Source of the DNA: Priestia megaterium
GTDB lineage: Bacteria > Bacillota > Bacilli > Bacillales > Bacillaceae_H
Direction of reading: 5' to 3'
Assembly (NCBI RefSeq): GCF_009497655.1
Contig: NZ_CP023317.1
Location: 1,765,501-1,829,500 of the forward strand
DNA length: 64,000 bases
A program made the translations under genes and the position numbers. Positions 55,123-63,990 of this stretch are shown here, in pieces. Positions within the stretch are counted from its first letter, which is position 1, and each line of letters starts with the position of its first letter. The notes below the pieces were generated by a model. The model did no database searches. It had not been told where the DNA came from and was given only the letters and a program-made list of their open reading frames with translations.

Positions 55123-56457
55123 ATGATAAGAATTGGATCAGGCGCGGGTTTCTCAGGAGATCGATTAGAACCGGCGGTTATACTAGCTGAAAAAGGAAAT
55201 TTAGATTATTTAGTATTGGAATGTTTAGCCGAAAGAACAATCGCACTTGCCCAAAAAAGAAAAAGTCAAAACCCTTTAATGGGTTATGATCCTTTGTTAG
55301 AAAAAAGACTAGAGCCTCTTTTACCTATTATTAAGGAAAATAAGGTGCGAATTATTACCAATATGGGAGCAGCCAATCCAATAGATGCTGCTGAAAAAGT
55401 TGTTGAAATAGCTAACCGACTAAACATTGAGATAAAGGTAGCAGCCGTAACGGGAGATGATGTACTAAAGTTGATAGATAGGAATGGATTGACTCTAGAA
55501 ACAAATGAACCGATATCTCATTTTGGTAACGTTATATCTGCAAACGCTTACCTTGGTGTGGAAACAATATTGCCAGCTCTAGAGACAGATGCTCAAGTTA
55601 TTATTACTGGTAGAGTAGCAGATCCGTCTTTATTTGTTGCTCCAATGGTACACCATTTTGGATGGTCTTTAGACGATGTAGATAAAATTGCTCAAGGAAC
55701 AGTAATTGGACACTTATTGGAGTGTGGGGGACAGATAGCTGGTGGTTATTTTGCTGATCCTGGAAAAAAAGAAGTCCCACAGCTTGCTGAATTAGGATTT
55801 CCATTTGCTGATATTAAAGAAGATGGGACAGCAATTATTACTAAAGTAGAAGACACAGGAGGAGTCATTAATTTAGCTACTGTAAAAGAACAGCTGCTTT
55901 ACGAAGTAACTGACCCTCATCAATATATAACACCAGATGTTATTGCTGACTTTACTTCGGTTCATTTGCATGAAATTAAATTGAATCAAATTCATGTATC
56001 TGGTGGAACAGGTATACCAAGACCTAAAACGTTAAAAGTCAGCGTAGGTTACGAAGCAGGTGTTATTGGAGAAGGAGAAATTTCCTACGCTGGTTCCAAT
56101 GCTCTAGAAAGAGCTAAGCTAGCCGGTGAAATTTTATATAGTCGTTTAAAAGATAAAGTAGTCGACTTAAGAATTGATTATATCGGTCTTTCCTCCGTTC
56201 ATAGAGTTTCTTTTCAAGAATCAGCTCCTTATGAAATCAGACTGAGAGTAGCAGGGAGATGTCTTACTTCAAAGGAAGCAGCCAAAATTGGAGAAGAGGT
56301 AGAAGCTCTTTATACGAACGGACCAGCGGGCGGAGGCGGAGCAAGAAAGTATGTTAATGAGGTAGTAGGTATTGTGTCGACGTTGATTCCACGAAACAAA
56401 ATAAAAACTTATCTTACATTAAAGGAGAGCTTAACAAATGAAAAAGAAATTATATGA
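55123..56457 (+). CDS. AtuA-family protein (DUF1446)
   Basis: 444 aa from ATG 55123 (GAGGTG upstream; GTG 55114 overlaps it). Opens IRIGSGAGFSGDRLEPAV, with LVLECLAERTIALA, ITNMGAANPIDAAEKV, GRVADPSLFVAPMVHHFGW, HLLECGGQIAGGYFADPG and the glycine-rich end YTNGPAGGGGARKYV. DUF1446/AtuA proteins occur in acyclic terpene or other branched-acid catabolism; their reaction is not established. Ends 20 bp inside the next gene. Confidence 0.88.
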   Translation: MIRIGSGAGFSGDRLEPAVILAEKGNLDYLVLECLAERTIALAQKRKSQNPLMGYDPLLEKRLEPLLPIIKENKVRIITNMGAANPIDAAEKVVEIANRLNIEIKVAAVTGDDVLKLIDRNGLTLETNEPISHFGNVISANAYLGVETILPALETDAQVIITGRVADPSLFVAPMVHHFGWSLDDVDKIAQGTVIGHLLECGGQIAGGYFADPGKKEVPQLAELGFPFADIKEDGTAIITKVEDTGGVINLATVKEQLLYEVTDPHQYITPDVIADFTSVHLHEIKLNQIHVSGGTGIPRPKTLKVSVGYEAGVIGEGEISYAGSNALERAKLAGEILYSRLKDKVVDLRIDYIGLSSVHRVSFQESAPYEIRLRVAGRCLTSKEAAKIGEEVEALYTNGPAGGGGARKYVNEVVGIVSTLIPRNKIKTYLTLKESLTNEKEII

Positions 56458-56749
56458 ACTTGCTCACAGTCGAGCTGGAGATAAGGGAAACACGCTTATG
56501 TTATCACTAATTCCATATAACGAAAAAGATTATTTCTTATTACGTGAAAAAGTGACTGCTTTGGAAGTGAAAAAACACTTAAAAAATATTGTAGAAGGAG
56601 ACGTTGTTCGCTACGAGGTTCCTAATATATCAGCTTTTCAATTTGTATGTCACCGCGCATTACTTGGTGGAGTAACTACTTCTTTAGGAGTGGATACGCA
56701 CGGGAAAAGCTTAAGCTATGCCCTTCTAGAAATGGAAGTAGACATTTAA
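56438..56749 (+). CDS. AtuA-related small subunit
   Basis: 103 aa; AAAGGAGAG before ATG, overlapping the preceding gene by 20 bp, so translation is coupled. LAHSRAGDKGNTLMLSLIPY and the family end (HRALLGGVTTSLGVDTHGKS) match the short AtuA-associated domain that in some species is fused to the long one. The two proteins probably form one enzyme. Confidence 0.85.
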   Translation: MKKKLYELAHSRAGDKGNTLMLSLIPYNEKDYFLLREKVTALEVKKHLKNIVEGDVVRYEVPNISAFQFVCHRALLGGVTTSLGVDTHGKSLSYALLEMEVDI

Positions 56750-56777
56750 AAAACCATATAAAGGAGGTACATTATCA

Positions 56778-57884
56778 ATGAATAATATATCAATACAAAA
56801 AGTTATAAGTTTTATTACTGTAGGAGTTCTTATTCTAGCTTTTTTCCCTTTAAATATCGTCGCGGCAAAAGGAGAAAATGATTATAGAAACGTAAAAAAA
56901 CCAACTTCTTCAGTTTTATCAGGCGAATATTATCTAGAGCAGAAGGTTGAATTAAAGACAAACACACCAGGTGCGAAGACTTACTATACACTTGATGGGA
57001 GCACTCCGACCAGTCAAAGCAATCCGTATACGAACCCACTTATTATTAATAACGATACGGTGCTTAAAGCAATTTCCATAAGAGGAAACGCGAAAAATAA
57101 ACATCAAAAGAATCATAGTGGTATAGCTATATTTACTTATTCATTTGAAAGCAGAGAATCTATAGCTACTCAATTTTTATCATTCACTTATAAGGCAATG
57201 CCTTACCGACTTTATGTACCTAAAGACTATGATTCTAAAAAATCATATCCCCTGGTGCTATTTTTACATGGAGGTGGTGAACGAGGAAATGATAATAAAA
57301 AACAGCTTCTTGGCAACGACGGAGCGATCATTTGGGCTTCACCAGAAAATCAACGAAAGCACCCCGCTTTTATTTTAGCTCCCCAAGCTCGTAATGTACC
57401 AAGCGGGGGCTTCACTGTTACAAGAGATAATAACAATGAAGTCAATTTAGCAAAAGTATTCGAAACATCAGAAGATTTAAAAACGGCCTATGAAATTCTA
57501 CAAAGTGTAAGAAAATCCTACAATATAGATAGTAATCGCCTTTATTCTACAGGATTATCTCAAGGAGGATTTGGCACATTTAACTTAAATATAGAACACC
57601 CTGATTTGTTTGCTGCTATGGTTCCAATAGCGGGAGGAGCCGATCCAGCTAAAGCACATCTTCTTACACACAAACCGATATGGGGATTTCATGCTGAAGA
57701 CGATTCTATCATTCCTGTTACCTATTCAAGGAATATCATAGAGGCTATAAAAAAATCTGGGGGGCATCCGCTATATACGGAATATCCTAAAGAATTAAAG
57801 TATGACCATGCTTCATGGGTTCCAACGTATCGGAATCAGAAAATGATTGATTGGATGTTTCAGCAAGTAAAGCAAACAAACTAG
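56778..57884 (+). CDS. Secreted esterase with N-terminal chitobiase-C/FN3-like domain
   Basis: 368 aa; AAAGGAGG before ATG. Signal peptide (1-30, cleaved near VAA-KGE), a CHB_HEX_C-type domain (about 40-115; TYYTLDGSTPTSQSNPYT), then an alpha/beta-hydrolase with LVLFLHGGGERGND, GLSQGGFGTF (nucleophile Ser), HAEDDSIIPV (Asp) and YDHASW (His). Resembles peptidase-like/feruloyl or polysaccharide esterases. The extra domain may bind a carbohydrate. Separate from the AtuA genes in role, though only 28 bp downstream. Confidence 0.85.
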   Translation: MNNISIQKVISFITVGVLILAFFPLNIVAAKGENDYRNVKKPTSSVLSGEYYLEQKVELKTNTPGAKTYYTLDGSTPTSQSNPYTNPLIINNDTVLKAISIRGNAKNKHQKNHSGIAIFTYSFESRESIATQFLSFTYKAMPYRLYVPKDYDSKKSYPLVLFLHGGGERGNDNKKQLLGNDGAIIWASPENQRKHPAFILAPQARNVPSGGFTVTRDNNNEVNLAKVFETSEDLKTAYEILQSVRKSYNIDSNRLYSTGLSQGGFGTFNLNIEHPDLFAAMVPIAGGADPAKAHLLTHKPIWGFHAEDDSIIPVTYSRNIIEAIKKSGGHPLYTEYPKELKYDHASWVPTYRNQKMIDWMFQQVKQTN

Positions 57885-57916
57885 TAAGAAATAAAGCTCC
57901 ATACTTCATTACTCCC

Positions 57917-57957
57917 AAAAAGCTCTTCCAGTTAATAAGAACTGGAAGAGCTTTTTT
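57917..57957 (+). terminator. Rho-independent terminator
   Basis: Stem AAAAAGCTCTTCCAGTT/AACTGGAAGAGCTTTTTT within 57917-57957, ending the sigma-54/esterase region. Confidence 0.92.
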
Positions 57958-58067
57958 ACTTTTATCAGAATCTACGCGCTAGGAGAAAGATATTTCACAC
58001 CACATTTAACCAAATATGTGACGAAATTATGGTAAAGCCATTTAAACTAGATAAAAATCGCTTCAAG

Positions 58068-58108
58068 TGTGAGAAATATCACACCTTTTAAACATACAAC
58101 ATGATAAT
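58068..58108 (+). promoter_or_regulatory. FNR-type box and -10 of the qox operon
   Basis: TGTGA-GAAATA-TCACA (58068-58083) fits the FNR consensus exactly. A GATAAT (58103-58108) follows, putting the box centre about 40 bp before the start, the position for FNR activation. The leader to qoxA is then about 140 nt. Confidence 0.65.
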
Positions 58109-58255
58109 TTTTTAGGAGTAAGCAATATGTCATGACAAACTTCAATATGTTAGGAGGTTTTTAGCCTTTTGATCTGTTGAGATGCATCTCTAATATGAAC
58201 GTTTATATACCATTATTATGTACAGAGGATTTAGAGGAAGGGAGCCTGAACTTAG

Positions 58256-59212
58256 GTGAGAAAGCAAAAATCAATGCATATTAGCAAGTTAATCATTCTC
58301 TTCGTATTCATCACAATTTTTTTAGCAGGCTGTGATAGTCGTTATTTGATTTTAAATCCACAGGGGGCGGTAGCTCAAAAAGAATACCAGTTAATTATTT
58401 TTTCCATAATTTTATGCGCAATTGTCGTTATTCCTGTTTTAGGTCTGCTTGTGTATATCGTTTTACGCTACCGTGATAAGCCTGGAAACAAGGCTCCGTA
58501 TCGACCAGATTGGGACGATAGCAAGCGTCTTGAATTTATTTGGTGGGGCATCCCCATTATTATTATTGGCATTTTAGGTTTCGCTACGGCCAAGACGACT
58601 TATGAATTAGTAGATCCGCCGAAAAAAGATGTAAAGCCGCTAACGATTGAAGTAACGTCTCTTGATTGGAAATGGTTATTCCAATATCCGGATCAAGATA
58701 TTGCGACAGTCAACTATGTCGAAATTCCAAAGAATGTGCCCGTTCAATTCGTGCTAACGTCAGATGCACCTATGAATTCCTTTTGGGTACCCCAGCTAGG
58801 AGGACAATTATATACAATGCCGGGAATGGCCATGGGGCTTTGGCTACAAGCTAATCACAAGGGAGAATATTTTGGTTCGGGTGCTAATTTTACGGGTGAA
58901 GGGTTCGCTCATATGAACTTTAAAGTTAAATCTACATCGACAAAAGAATTTAATCAGTGGGTAAGGCAAGTAAAAGAAACAGCACCAGCTTTAACAAAAG
59001 CTGATTATAACAGTCTTGCAAAACAAGGTCTTTCTTTAGAGAAATCGTATTCTACCATTCCTAAAGGTTTGTTCCAAGAAACTGTCATTAAAAACGGTGG
59101 TCAATATTATAGTCAGCATCACCATATGAAAAATGAAGACATGAAGACAATGAATGTGGCTTCTGATGAACAAGCACATACACAGCACGAGCACCAGGAA
59201 GGAGGAAACTAA
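58256..59212 (+). CDS. qoxA: Cytochrome aa3 quinol oxidase subunit II
   Basis: 318 aa from GTG 58256; the GGGAG site is 11 nt upstream, and ATG 58274 is an alternative. Lipobox FLAGC with Cys26, two membrane helices, then a COX2-like outer domain (EVTSLDWKWLFQYPDQ, FVLTSDAPMNSFWVPQLGGQ). It lacks the CuA cysteines, so electrons come from quinol and not cytochrome c. First gene of qoxABCD. Confidence 0.92.
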   Translation: MRKQKSMHISKLIILFVFITIFLAGCDSRYLILNPQGAVAQKEYQLIIFSIILCAIVVIPVLGLLVYIVLRYRDKPGNKAPYRPDWDDSKRLEFIWWGIPIIIIGILGFATAKTTYELVDPPKKDVKPLTIEVTSLDWKWLFQYPDQDIATVNYVEIPKNVPVQFVLTSDAPMNSFWVPQLGGQLYTMPGMAMGLWLQANHKGEYFGSGANFTGEGFAHMNFKVKSTSTKEFNQWVRQVKETAPALTKADYNSLAKQGLSLEKSYSTIPKGLFQETVIKNGGQYYSQHHHMKNEDMKTMNVASDEQAHTQHEHQEGGN

Positions 59213-59213
59213 G

Positions 59214-61181
59214 TTGTTAGACAAATTAAAAGATTTTTCATCTCATTTTTTTGTGACAGGGGAGCCAATGATTTACGGAGCCGATGTCGCCATATTGTTA
59301 ACACTAGCCGGTATTATTTTTGTTCTTACGTATCTTAAAAAGTGGAAGTGGCTATGGCGTGAGTGGCTCACAACGGTGGATCATAAAAAAATTGGAATTA
59401 TGTATATGCTTTCTTCATTGTTAATGCTGTTTCGAGGCGGAGTAGATGCATTATTGATGCGTATGCAACTAGCATTCCCTCAGTGGCATTTTCTAGATTC
59501 TAATCATTACAACGAAATTTTTACTACGCACGGAACCATTATGATTCTATTTATGGCAATGCCGCTTATGTTTGCTTTCTTTAATATTGTTGTACCTCTT
59601 CAAATTGGAGCAAGAGATGTCGCCTATCCTTTTTTAAACGCGGTAAGCTTTTGGCTATTTTTCTTTGGCGCCATGCTTTTCAATTTGTCGTTTGTAATCG
59701 GAGGATCGCCAGATGCAGGGTGGTTGAGTTATCCGCCGCTTTCTGGCATGCAGTTCAGTCCTGGACCAGGTCAAGATTTTTATATTTGGGGCATTCAAAT
59801 ATCAGGTATTGGCAGCTTGGCTTCTGGAATTAATTTTATTATGACCATTTTAAAAATGCGTGCGCCTGGCATGAAACTTATGCATATGCCGCTATTCACG
59901 TGGTCTGTTCTAGCAAGCTGTATTATTATCATTTTCGCGTTTCCTGTATTAACCGTAACGCTTGCTTTATTGTTTATCGACCGCTTCTTTGACGGACACT
60001 TGTTTACCATGACCGGCGGTGGAAATCCGATGATGTACATTAACTTAATTTGGATGTGGGGACATCCTGAAGTGTATATTGTTGTGCTTCCAGCATTCGG
60101 CATTTTTTCTGAAATTGTTGCAACGTTTTCTCAAAAGAAGATATTTGGCTATAAATCTATGGTTTTTTCAATGATGATTATTAGCGTTCTATCGTATTTC
60201 ACATGGGTGCATCATTTCTTTACGATGGGTGCAGGTGCTAATGTAAATGTGTTTTTTGCTATTACCACGATGGCCATCGGGATTCCAACGGGTGTTAAAG
60301 TGTTCAACTGGTTATTTACAATGTTCCGCGGCCGTATTCAAATGACCCAGCCGATGCTATGGACAATTGCTTTTATCCCGTGCTTTGTTGTGGGAGGAGC
60401 AACGGGTGTTATGCTTTCAGCAGCTCCCGCAGACTATCAGTATCATAATAGCTACTTTTTAGTTGCACACTTTCACCAAGTGTTAATCGGAGGCGTTGTA
60501 TTCGGCTTCTTTGCAGGTTTGTACTATTGGTGGCCAAAAATGTTTGGCTTTAAGTTAAATGACCGTCTTGGCAAATGGGCATTTTGGACGTGGAATATTG
60601 GTTTTTATGTATGCTTCATGCCTCAATATGCACTAGGGTTTATGGGAATGACGCGCCGTATTTATACGTACGACTTTGACATGGGATGGGGACCGCTGAA
60701 CGTTATCTCTACAGTGGGAGCCTTCTTTATGGGCATAGGGTTTATCTTTCAAGCATGGCAGATTCTTCATGGCATTAAGTACGGAGAACGAGATGTAACA
60801 GGAGATCCATGGAATGGACGTACATTAGAATGGTCCATCCCTTCACCTCCGCCGCACTATAATTTTGCAGTGATTCCAACAGTAACCGGGCAAGATGCGT
60901 GGTGGACGATAAAAGAAGAAAGAAAAAAGAAAAAAGCGAAGGAAACAGCGGCTTTTTCTCCAATTCATATGCCTAAGAATTCAGGTATTCCATTTATCAT
61001 GTCGATTTTCTGGTTCATTGCTGGTTTTGGCTTAACGTTCCACTGGGTATGGGTGGCGATATTCGGTTTGACAGGAGTAGGAGCTTGTTTACTAGCTCGT
61101 TCTTTTCAATACAACTCGGACTATTATATTCCCGTGGATGAAATTCAACATACAGAAGATTCAGTAGGGAGGGTCGGATAA
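59214..61181 (+). CDS. qoxB: Cytochrome aa3 quinol oxidase subunit I
   Basis: 655 aa from TTG 59214, 8 nt after GGAGG; the frame from 59154 overlaps qoxA without a site. Heme-copper core: TTHGTIMILFMA (low-spin heme His), WGHPEVYIVVLPAFG (CuB His and cross-linked Tyr), THHFFTMG-like VHHFFTMG (CuB pair) and FLVAHFHQVLIGG (heme ligands). Catalyses reduction of oxygen to water with proton pumping. Confidence 0.95.
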   Translation: MLDKLKDFSSHFFVTGEPMIYGADVAILLTLAGIIFVLTYLKKWKWLWREWLTTVDHKKIGIMYMLSSLLMLFRGGVDALLMRMQLAFPQWHFLDSNHYNEIFTTHGTIMILFMAMPLMFAFFNIVVPLQIGARDVAYPFLNAVSFWLFFFGAMLFNLSFVIGGSPDAGWLSYPPLSGMQFSPGPGQDFYIWGIQISGIGSLASGINFIMTILKMRAPGMKLMHMPLFTWSVLASCIIIIFAFPVLTVTLALLFIDRFFDGHLFTMTGGGNPMMYINLIWMWGHPEVYIVVLPAFGIFSEIVATFSQKKIFGYKSMVFSMMIISVLSYFTWVHHFFTMGAGANVNVFFAITTMAIGIPTGVKVFNWLFTMFRGRIQMTQPMLWTIAFIPCFVVGGATGVMLSAAPADYQYHNSYFLVAHFHQVLIGGVVFGFFAGLYYWWPKMFGFKLNDRLGKWAFWTWNIGFYVCFMPQYALGFMGMTRRIYTYDFDMGWGPLNVISTVGAFFMGIGFIFQAWQILHGIKYGERDVTGDPWNGRTLEWSIPSPPPHYNFAVIPTVTGQDAWWTIKEERKKKKAKETAAFSPIHMPKNSGIPFIMSIFWFIAGFGLTFHWVWVAIFGLTGVGACLLARSFQYNSDYYIPVDEIQHTEDSVGRVG

Positions 61182-61182
61182 C

Positions 61183-61782
61183 ATGGCATATGCGACAGCG
61201 CACCACGAAGAACATCATCATGAACATGATGAAGAAATCAAAGTTATGGGTTTTTGGATTTTCCTCGTAACGGACTGCATCTTATTTGGAGCATTATTTG
61301 CTACGTATGCTGTTCTTGTTAATCATACTGCGGGAGGCCTTACGGGAAAGGAATTTTTTGAAGTTCCAGGATTTGTTTCTGAAACGTTTATCTTATTAAC
61401 GAGCAGCTTTACGAGCGGATTAGCTGTATTGAGCATGCACAAAGGAAAAATAAAGCCTTTAATTGGCTGGCTGATCGTAACGCTGCTTTTAGGTGTATGC
61501 TTTGTTGGCCTTGAAATTCATGAATTTCAAACTATGGTTCACGAAGGAGCAACCATTTCCACAAGCGCATTTTTTACGGCTTTCTATACACTAGTTAGTA
61601 CACACGGGCTGCACGTTTCGGTTGGCATCATTTGGATGATTTCAATTACAATCCAGTTAAAACGATACGGAATTACCTCTGTAACAAAACGAAAAGTGAC
61701 GATTATCAGCTTATACTGGCATTTTCTTGATGCTGTCTGGATCTTCCTTTATACGGTTGTGTATTTAATGGGGGTGATGTAG
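61183..61782 (+). CDS. qoxC: Cytochrome aa3 quinol oxidase subunit III
   Basis: 199 aa, GGGAGG before ATG 61183, one base after the qoxB stop. Five helices; His-rich N-terminus (HHEEHHHEHDEE) may bind metal. GFWIFLVTDCILFGALFATY and STHGLHVSVGIIWM are the subunit III signature. Confidence 0.93.
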   Translation: MAYATAHHEEHHHEHDEEIKVMGFWIFLVTDCILFGALFATYAVLVNHTAGGLTGKEFFEVPGFVSETFILLTSSFTSGLAVLSMHKGKIKPLIGWLIVTLLLGVCFVGLEIHEFQTMVHEGATISTSAFFTAFYTLVSTHGLHVSVGIIWMISITIQLKRYGITSVTKRKVTIISLYWHFLDAVWIFLYTVVYLMGVM

Positions 61783-62079
61783 GTGGAGAACCATGGGTCG
61801 TTAAAAGCTTATACAACCGGATTTATTTTCTCACTTATTTTAACCGTTATTCCTCTACTGCTGGTATTAAACCACGTACTTGCTAAAAATATATTACTAG
61901 CTAGCATTCTAGGAATGGCCGTGCTTCAATTTTTTGTTCAATTGTTTTTCTTTATGCATATTAAAGACGGAGAGAAGCCTCGTTATAATGTGATGGCTTT
62001 AATACTTGGAATCGTTTTTGTTATTACGATTGTAGCAGGATCTATTTGGATAATGACTTTTAACTCTCAAGTTCAATAA
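61783..62079 (+). CDS. qoxD: Cytochrome aa3 quinol oxidase subunit IV
   Basis: 98 aa from GTG 61783, directly abutting qoxC. Three helices; FFVQLFFFMHIKDGEKPRYN is the subunit IV core. Needed for assembly or stability of the complex. A terminator starts at its stop codon. Confidence 0.92.
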   Translation: MENHGSLKAYTTGFIFSLILTVIPLLLVLNHVLAKNILLASILGMAVLQFFVQLFFFMHIKDGEKPRYNVMALILGIVFVITIVAGSIWIMTFNSQVQ

Positions 62080-62117
62080 AAATGGAGCCGTGTACGATGT
62101 GCGCGGCTCCATTTTTT
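62079..62117 (+). terminator. Terminator of qoxABCD
   Basis: Stem AAAATGGAGCCG/CGGCTCCATTTT followed by T run (62079-62117). Confidence 0.9.
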
Positions 62118-62133
62118 ATTAATTTCTATAACT

Positions 62134-62176
62134 TGTGATAAAAATCACATACTTTCGCTTGCGCAAGAAGTACAAT
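62134..62176 (+). promoter_or_regulatory. FNR-type box and -10 before the universal stress gene
   Basis: TGTGA-TAAAAA-TCACA (62134-62149) fits the FNR consensus. TACAAT (62171-62176) places the box centre about 41.5 bp before the start, the classical activating position. Confidence 0.75.
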
Positions 62177-62229
62177 AAAAGTGTAGCAAAGAAAGTTCTT
62201 TATAAACGAATGTTAAAGGAGAGATTATG

Positions 62230-62724
62230 ATGAATATGGCTTATCGTAACATCCTCGTAGCAGTAGACGGTTCTGTAGAAGCGGAGTGGGCATTCAAAAA
62301 AGCAGTTAACAGTGCGACCAAAAATAACGCTCATTTGATAATTTGTCACGTTATCGATATACAGGCGTTAAGTCCATCACCTTATGCATTTTATATGGAT
62401 ACACGCTTTCAAGATGCAGAGAAATTTGCTGAAGAACTTTTAACCAACTATAGTAACCTAGCCATTAAGGCTGGAGTAACGAAAGTCGAGACCTTAATTG
62501 AACACGGTTCTCCTAAAACAAAAATATCTAAAAAAATTGCTCCCGATAAGCACGTTGATTTAATTGTATGCGGTGCAACCGGGTTAAACGCGGTAGAGCG
62601 TATCTTAATCGGAAGTGTATCTCAGCATATTTTGCGCTATGCAAAATGTGATGTGTTAATCGTTCGCACTCCTAAAGAAGCTGAAGAGGAATCAAAGCCT
62701 TTACAAGTAGAACTAACAGAGTAG
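62230..62724 (+). CDS. Universal stress protein (UspA family)
   Basis: 164 aa from ATG 62230 (AAAGGAGA 7 nt upstream; ATG 62227 also possible). YRNILVAVDGSVEAEWAF and the ATP-binding loop (VCGATGLNAVERILIGSVSQHIL) mark a single Usp domain that binds ATP. The FNR-type promoter suggests induction when oxygen falls. Confidence 0.9.
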   Translation: MNMAYRNILVAVDGSVEAEWAFKKAVNSATKNNAHLIICHVIDIQALSPSPYAFYMDTRFQDAEKFAEELLTNYSNLAIKAGVTKVETLIEHGSPKTKISKKIAPDKHVDLIVCGATGLNAVERILIGSVSQHILRYAKCDVLIVRTPKEAEEESKPLQVELTE

Positions 62725-62823
62725 CAGACACAGACGAGAAATAAAACTTGTTGTACACAACAAAATACAAAGCTCTCACCATTTATTTAAAGAGAGGGGA
62801 TAAACGTATTTTAGTTAAAAGAA

Positions 62824-62881
62824 GATCCGAACAAGGAGTCAAGGTTCTCAAGAGAGAACGTGACTCGTTCGGATTTTTTTA
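62824..62881 (+). terminator. Long imperfect terminator
   Basis: Arms ATCCGAAC..GAGTCA..GTTCTC pair with GAGAAC..TGACTC..GTTCGGAT (62824-62874) and run into seven T. It explains why the 77-codon frame from 62748 across it is not a gene. Confidence 0.85.
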
Positions 62882-62973
62882 TTGTGATGGTGAATGTAGT
62901 TTTCATGTATCCAGCTGTGGATTGAAGGGGAATGGCAGAAAGAAAGGTGAGGATAGTAGAGCACATCAAACAT

Positions 62974-62998
62974 GTTTATGAAAGAAGAAGAGGGGAAG
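62974..62998 (+). promoter_or_regulatory. Possible sigma-B promoter
   Basis: GTTTAT (62974-62979), 13 bp, GGGAAG (62993-62998) is close to GTTTAA-N12-15-GGGTAT. It lies about 56 nt upstream of the ATG of an SDR whose B. subtilis relatives (YdaD type) are general-stress genes. Confidence 0.4.
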
Positions 62999-63060
62999 AA
63001 CAAGCATATAGAAAACTTTTCCTTAGGTGGTTAAGGTTGATTTATAAAGGAGTGACGAAT

Positions 63061-63945
63061 ATGTCAAAGTTAAATAATCCATTAACTCAATATTTCCATG
63101 AAGACTATCCAAAACAGTATCAAGAACCGCCTGGTGTACAAAAAGAAATGAACGTCATCCCAGACTGCGGGGAGAACAGTTACATAGGTGCAGGTAAATT
63201 AAAAGGCAGAAAAGCTCTTGTAACAGGTGGAGATTCAGGTATTGGCCGAGCAGCAGCTATCGCTTACGCAAGAGAAGGAGCGGACGTTGCGCTTAATTAC
63301 TTGCCACAAGAGCAAGCAGATGCAGAAGAAGTACAAAAGCTTATTGAATCAGAAGGAAGAAAAGCCGTGCTCATACCTGGTGATGTAGGCGAAGAATTTT
63401 TTTGCAAGGAGCTAGTAGAAAAAGCTTATAAAGAATTAGATGGATTAGACGTTTTAGCGCTCGTAGCAGGTAAACAGCAGGCAGTAGAAGATCTTGCTGA
63501 TTTAGAAACGGATCAGCTGCGCAAAACCTTTGAAGTAAATGTATTCTCTTTATATTGGACCGTAAAAGCAGCGCTGCCTTATTTACCGGCAGGTGCTTCT
63601 ATTATTACCACAAGTTCTGTACAAGGCTATAGCCCAAGTCCTAATTTATTAGATTATGCAGCTACAAAGTTTGCCATTAACGGATTCACTCGCGGACTAG
63701 CCAAGCAATTAGCTCCAAAAGGTATTCGCGTTAACTCCGTTGCTCCAGGACCTATCTGGACGCCGCTTCAAATTTCTGGAGGGCAGCCAAGCGACGCTAT
63801 TCCAGGCTTTGGACAAGATACACCTTTGCAGCGTGCTGGTCAGCCGGTAGAGTTAGCAAATGTATACGTATTTTTAGCTTCAACGGATGCAAGCTACGTA
63901 ACAGCTCAAGTTTACGGAATTACAGGCGGAATAGAACTAGCTTAA
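63061..63945 (+). CDS. General-stress-type SDR (YdaD/YhxC-like)
   Basis: 294 aa from ATG 63061, 7 nt after AAAGGAGTG; the in-frame upstream extension has no site. Characteristic N-terminal extension ([20 protein letters not shown]) and then SDR core [40 protein letters not shown] and [10 protein letters not shown]. YdaD-like proteins are sigma-B-dependent oxidoreductases; substrate unknown. Confidence 0.88.
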   Translation: MSKLNNPLTQYFHEDYPKQYQEPPGVQKEMNVIPDCGENSYIGAGKLKGRKALVTGGDSGIGRAAAIAYAREGADVALNYLPQEQADAEEVQKLIESEGRKAVLIPGDVGEEFFCKELVEKAYKELDGLDVLALVAGKQQAVEDLADLETDQLRKTFEVNVFSLYWTVKAALPYLPAGASIITTSSVQGYSPSPNLLDYAATKFAINGFTRGLAKQLAPKGIRVNSVAPGPIWTPLQISGGQPSDAIPGFGQDTPLQRAGQPVELANVYVFLASTDASYVTAQVYGITGGIELA

Positions 63946-63946
63946 A

Positions 63947-63990
63947 ACAAAAAACACGTGCAGTTATGAACTGCACGTGTTTTTTGTTTT
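63947..63990 (+). terminator. Rho-independent terminator
   Basis: Near-perfect stem of about 20 bp (AACAAAAAACACGTGCAGTT with its complement at 63969-63988), loop ATG, T-rich 3' side. Confidence 0.92.

Noticed and set aside
58198-58291. 25-codon frame overlapping the qoxA start
   Set aside because: No ribosome site; likely chance frame in the leader.
62748-62981. 77-codon plus-strand frame after the usp gene
   Set aside because: It runs through a long terminator hairpin, lacks a ribosome site and has shadow-like composition.
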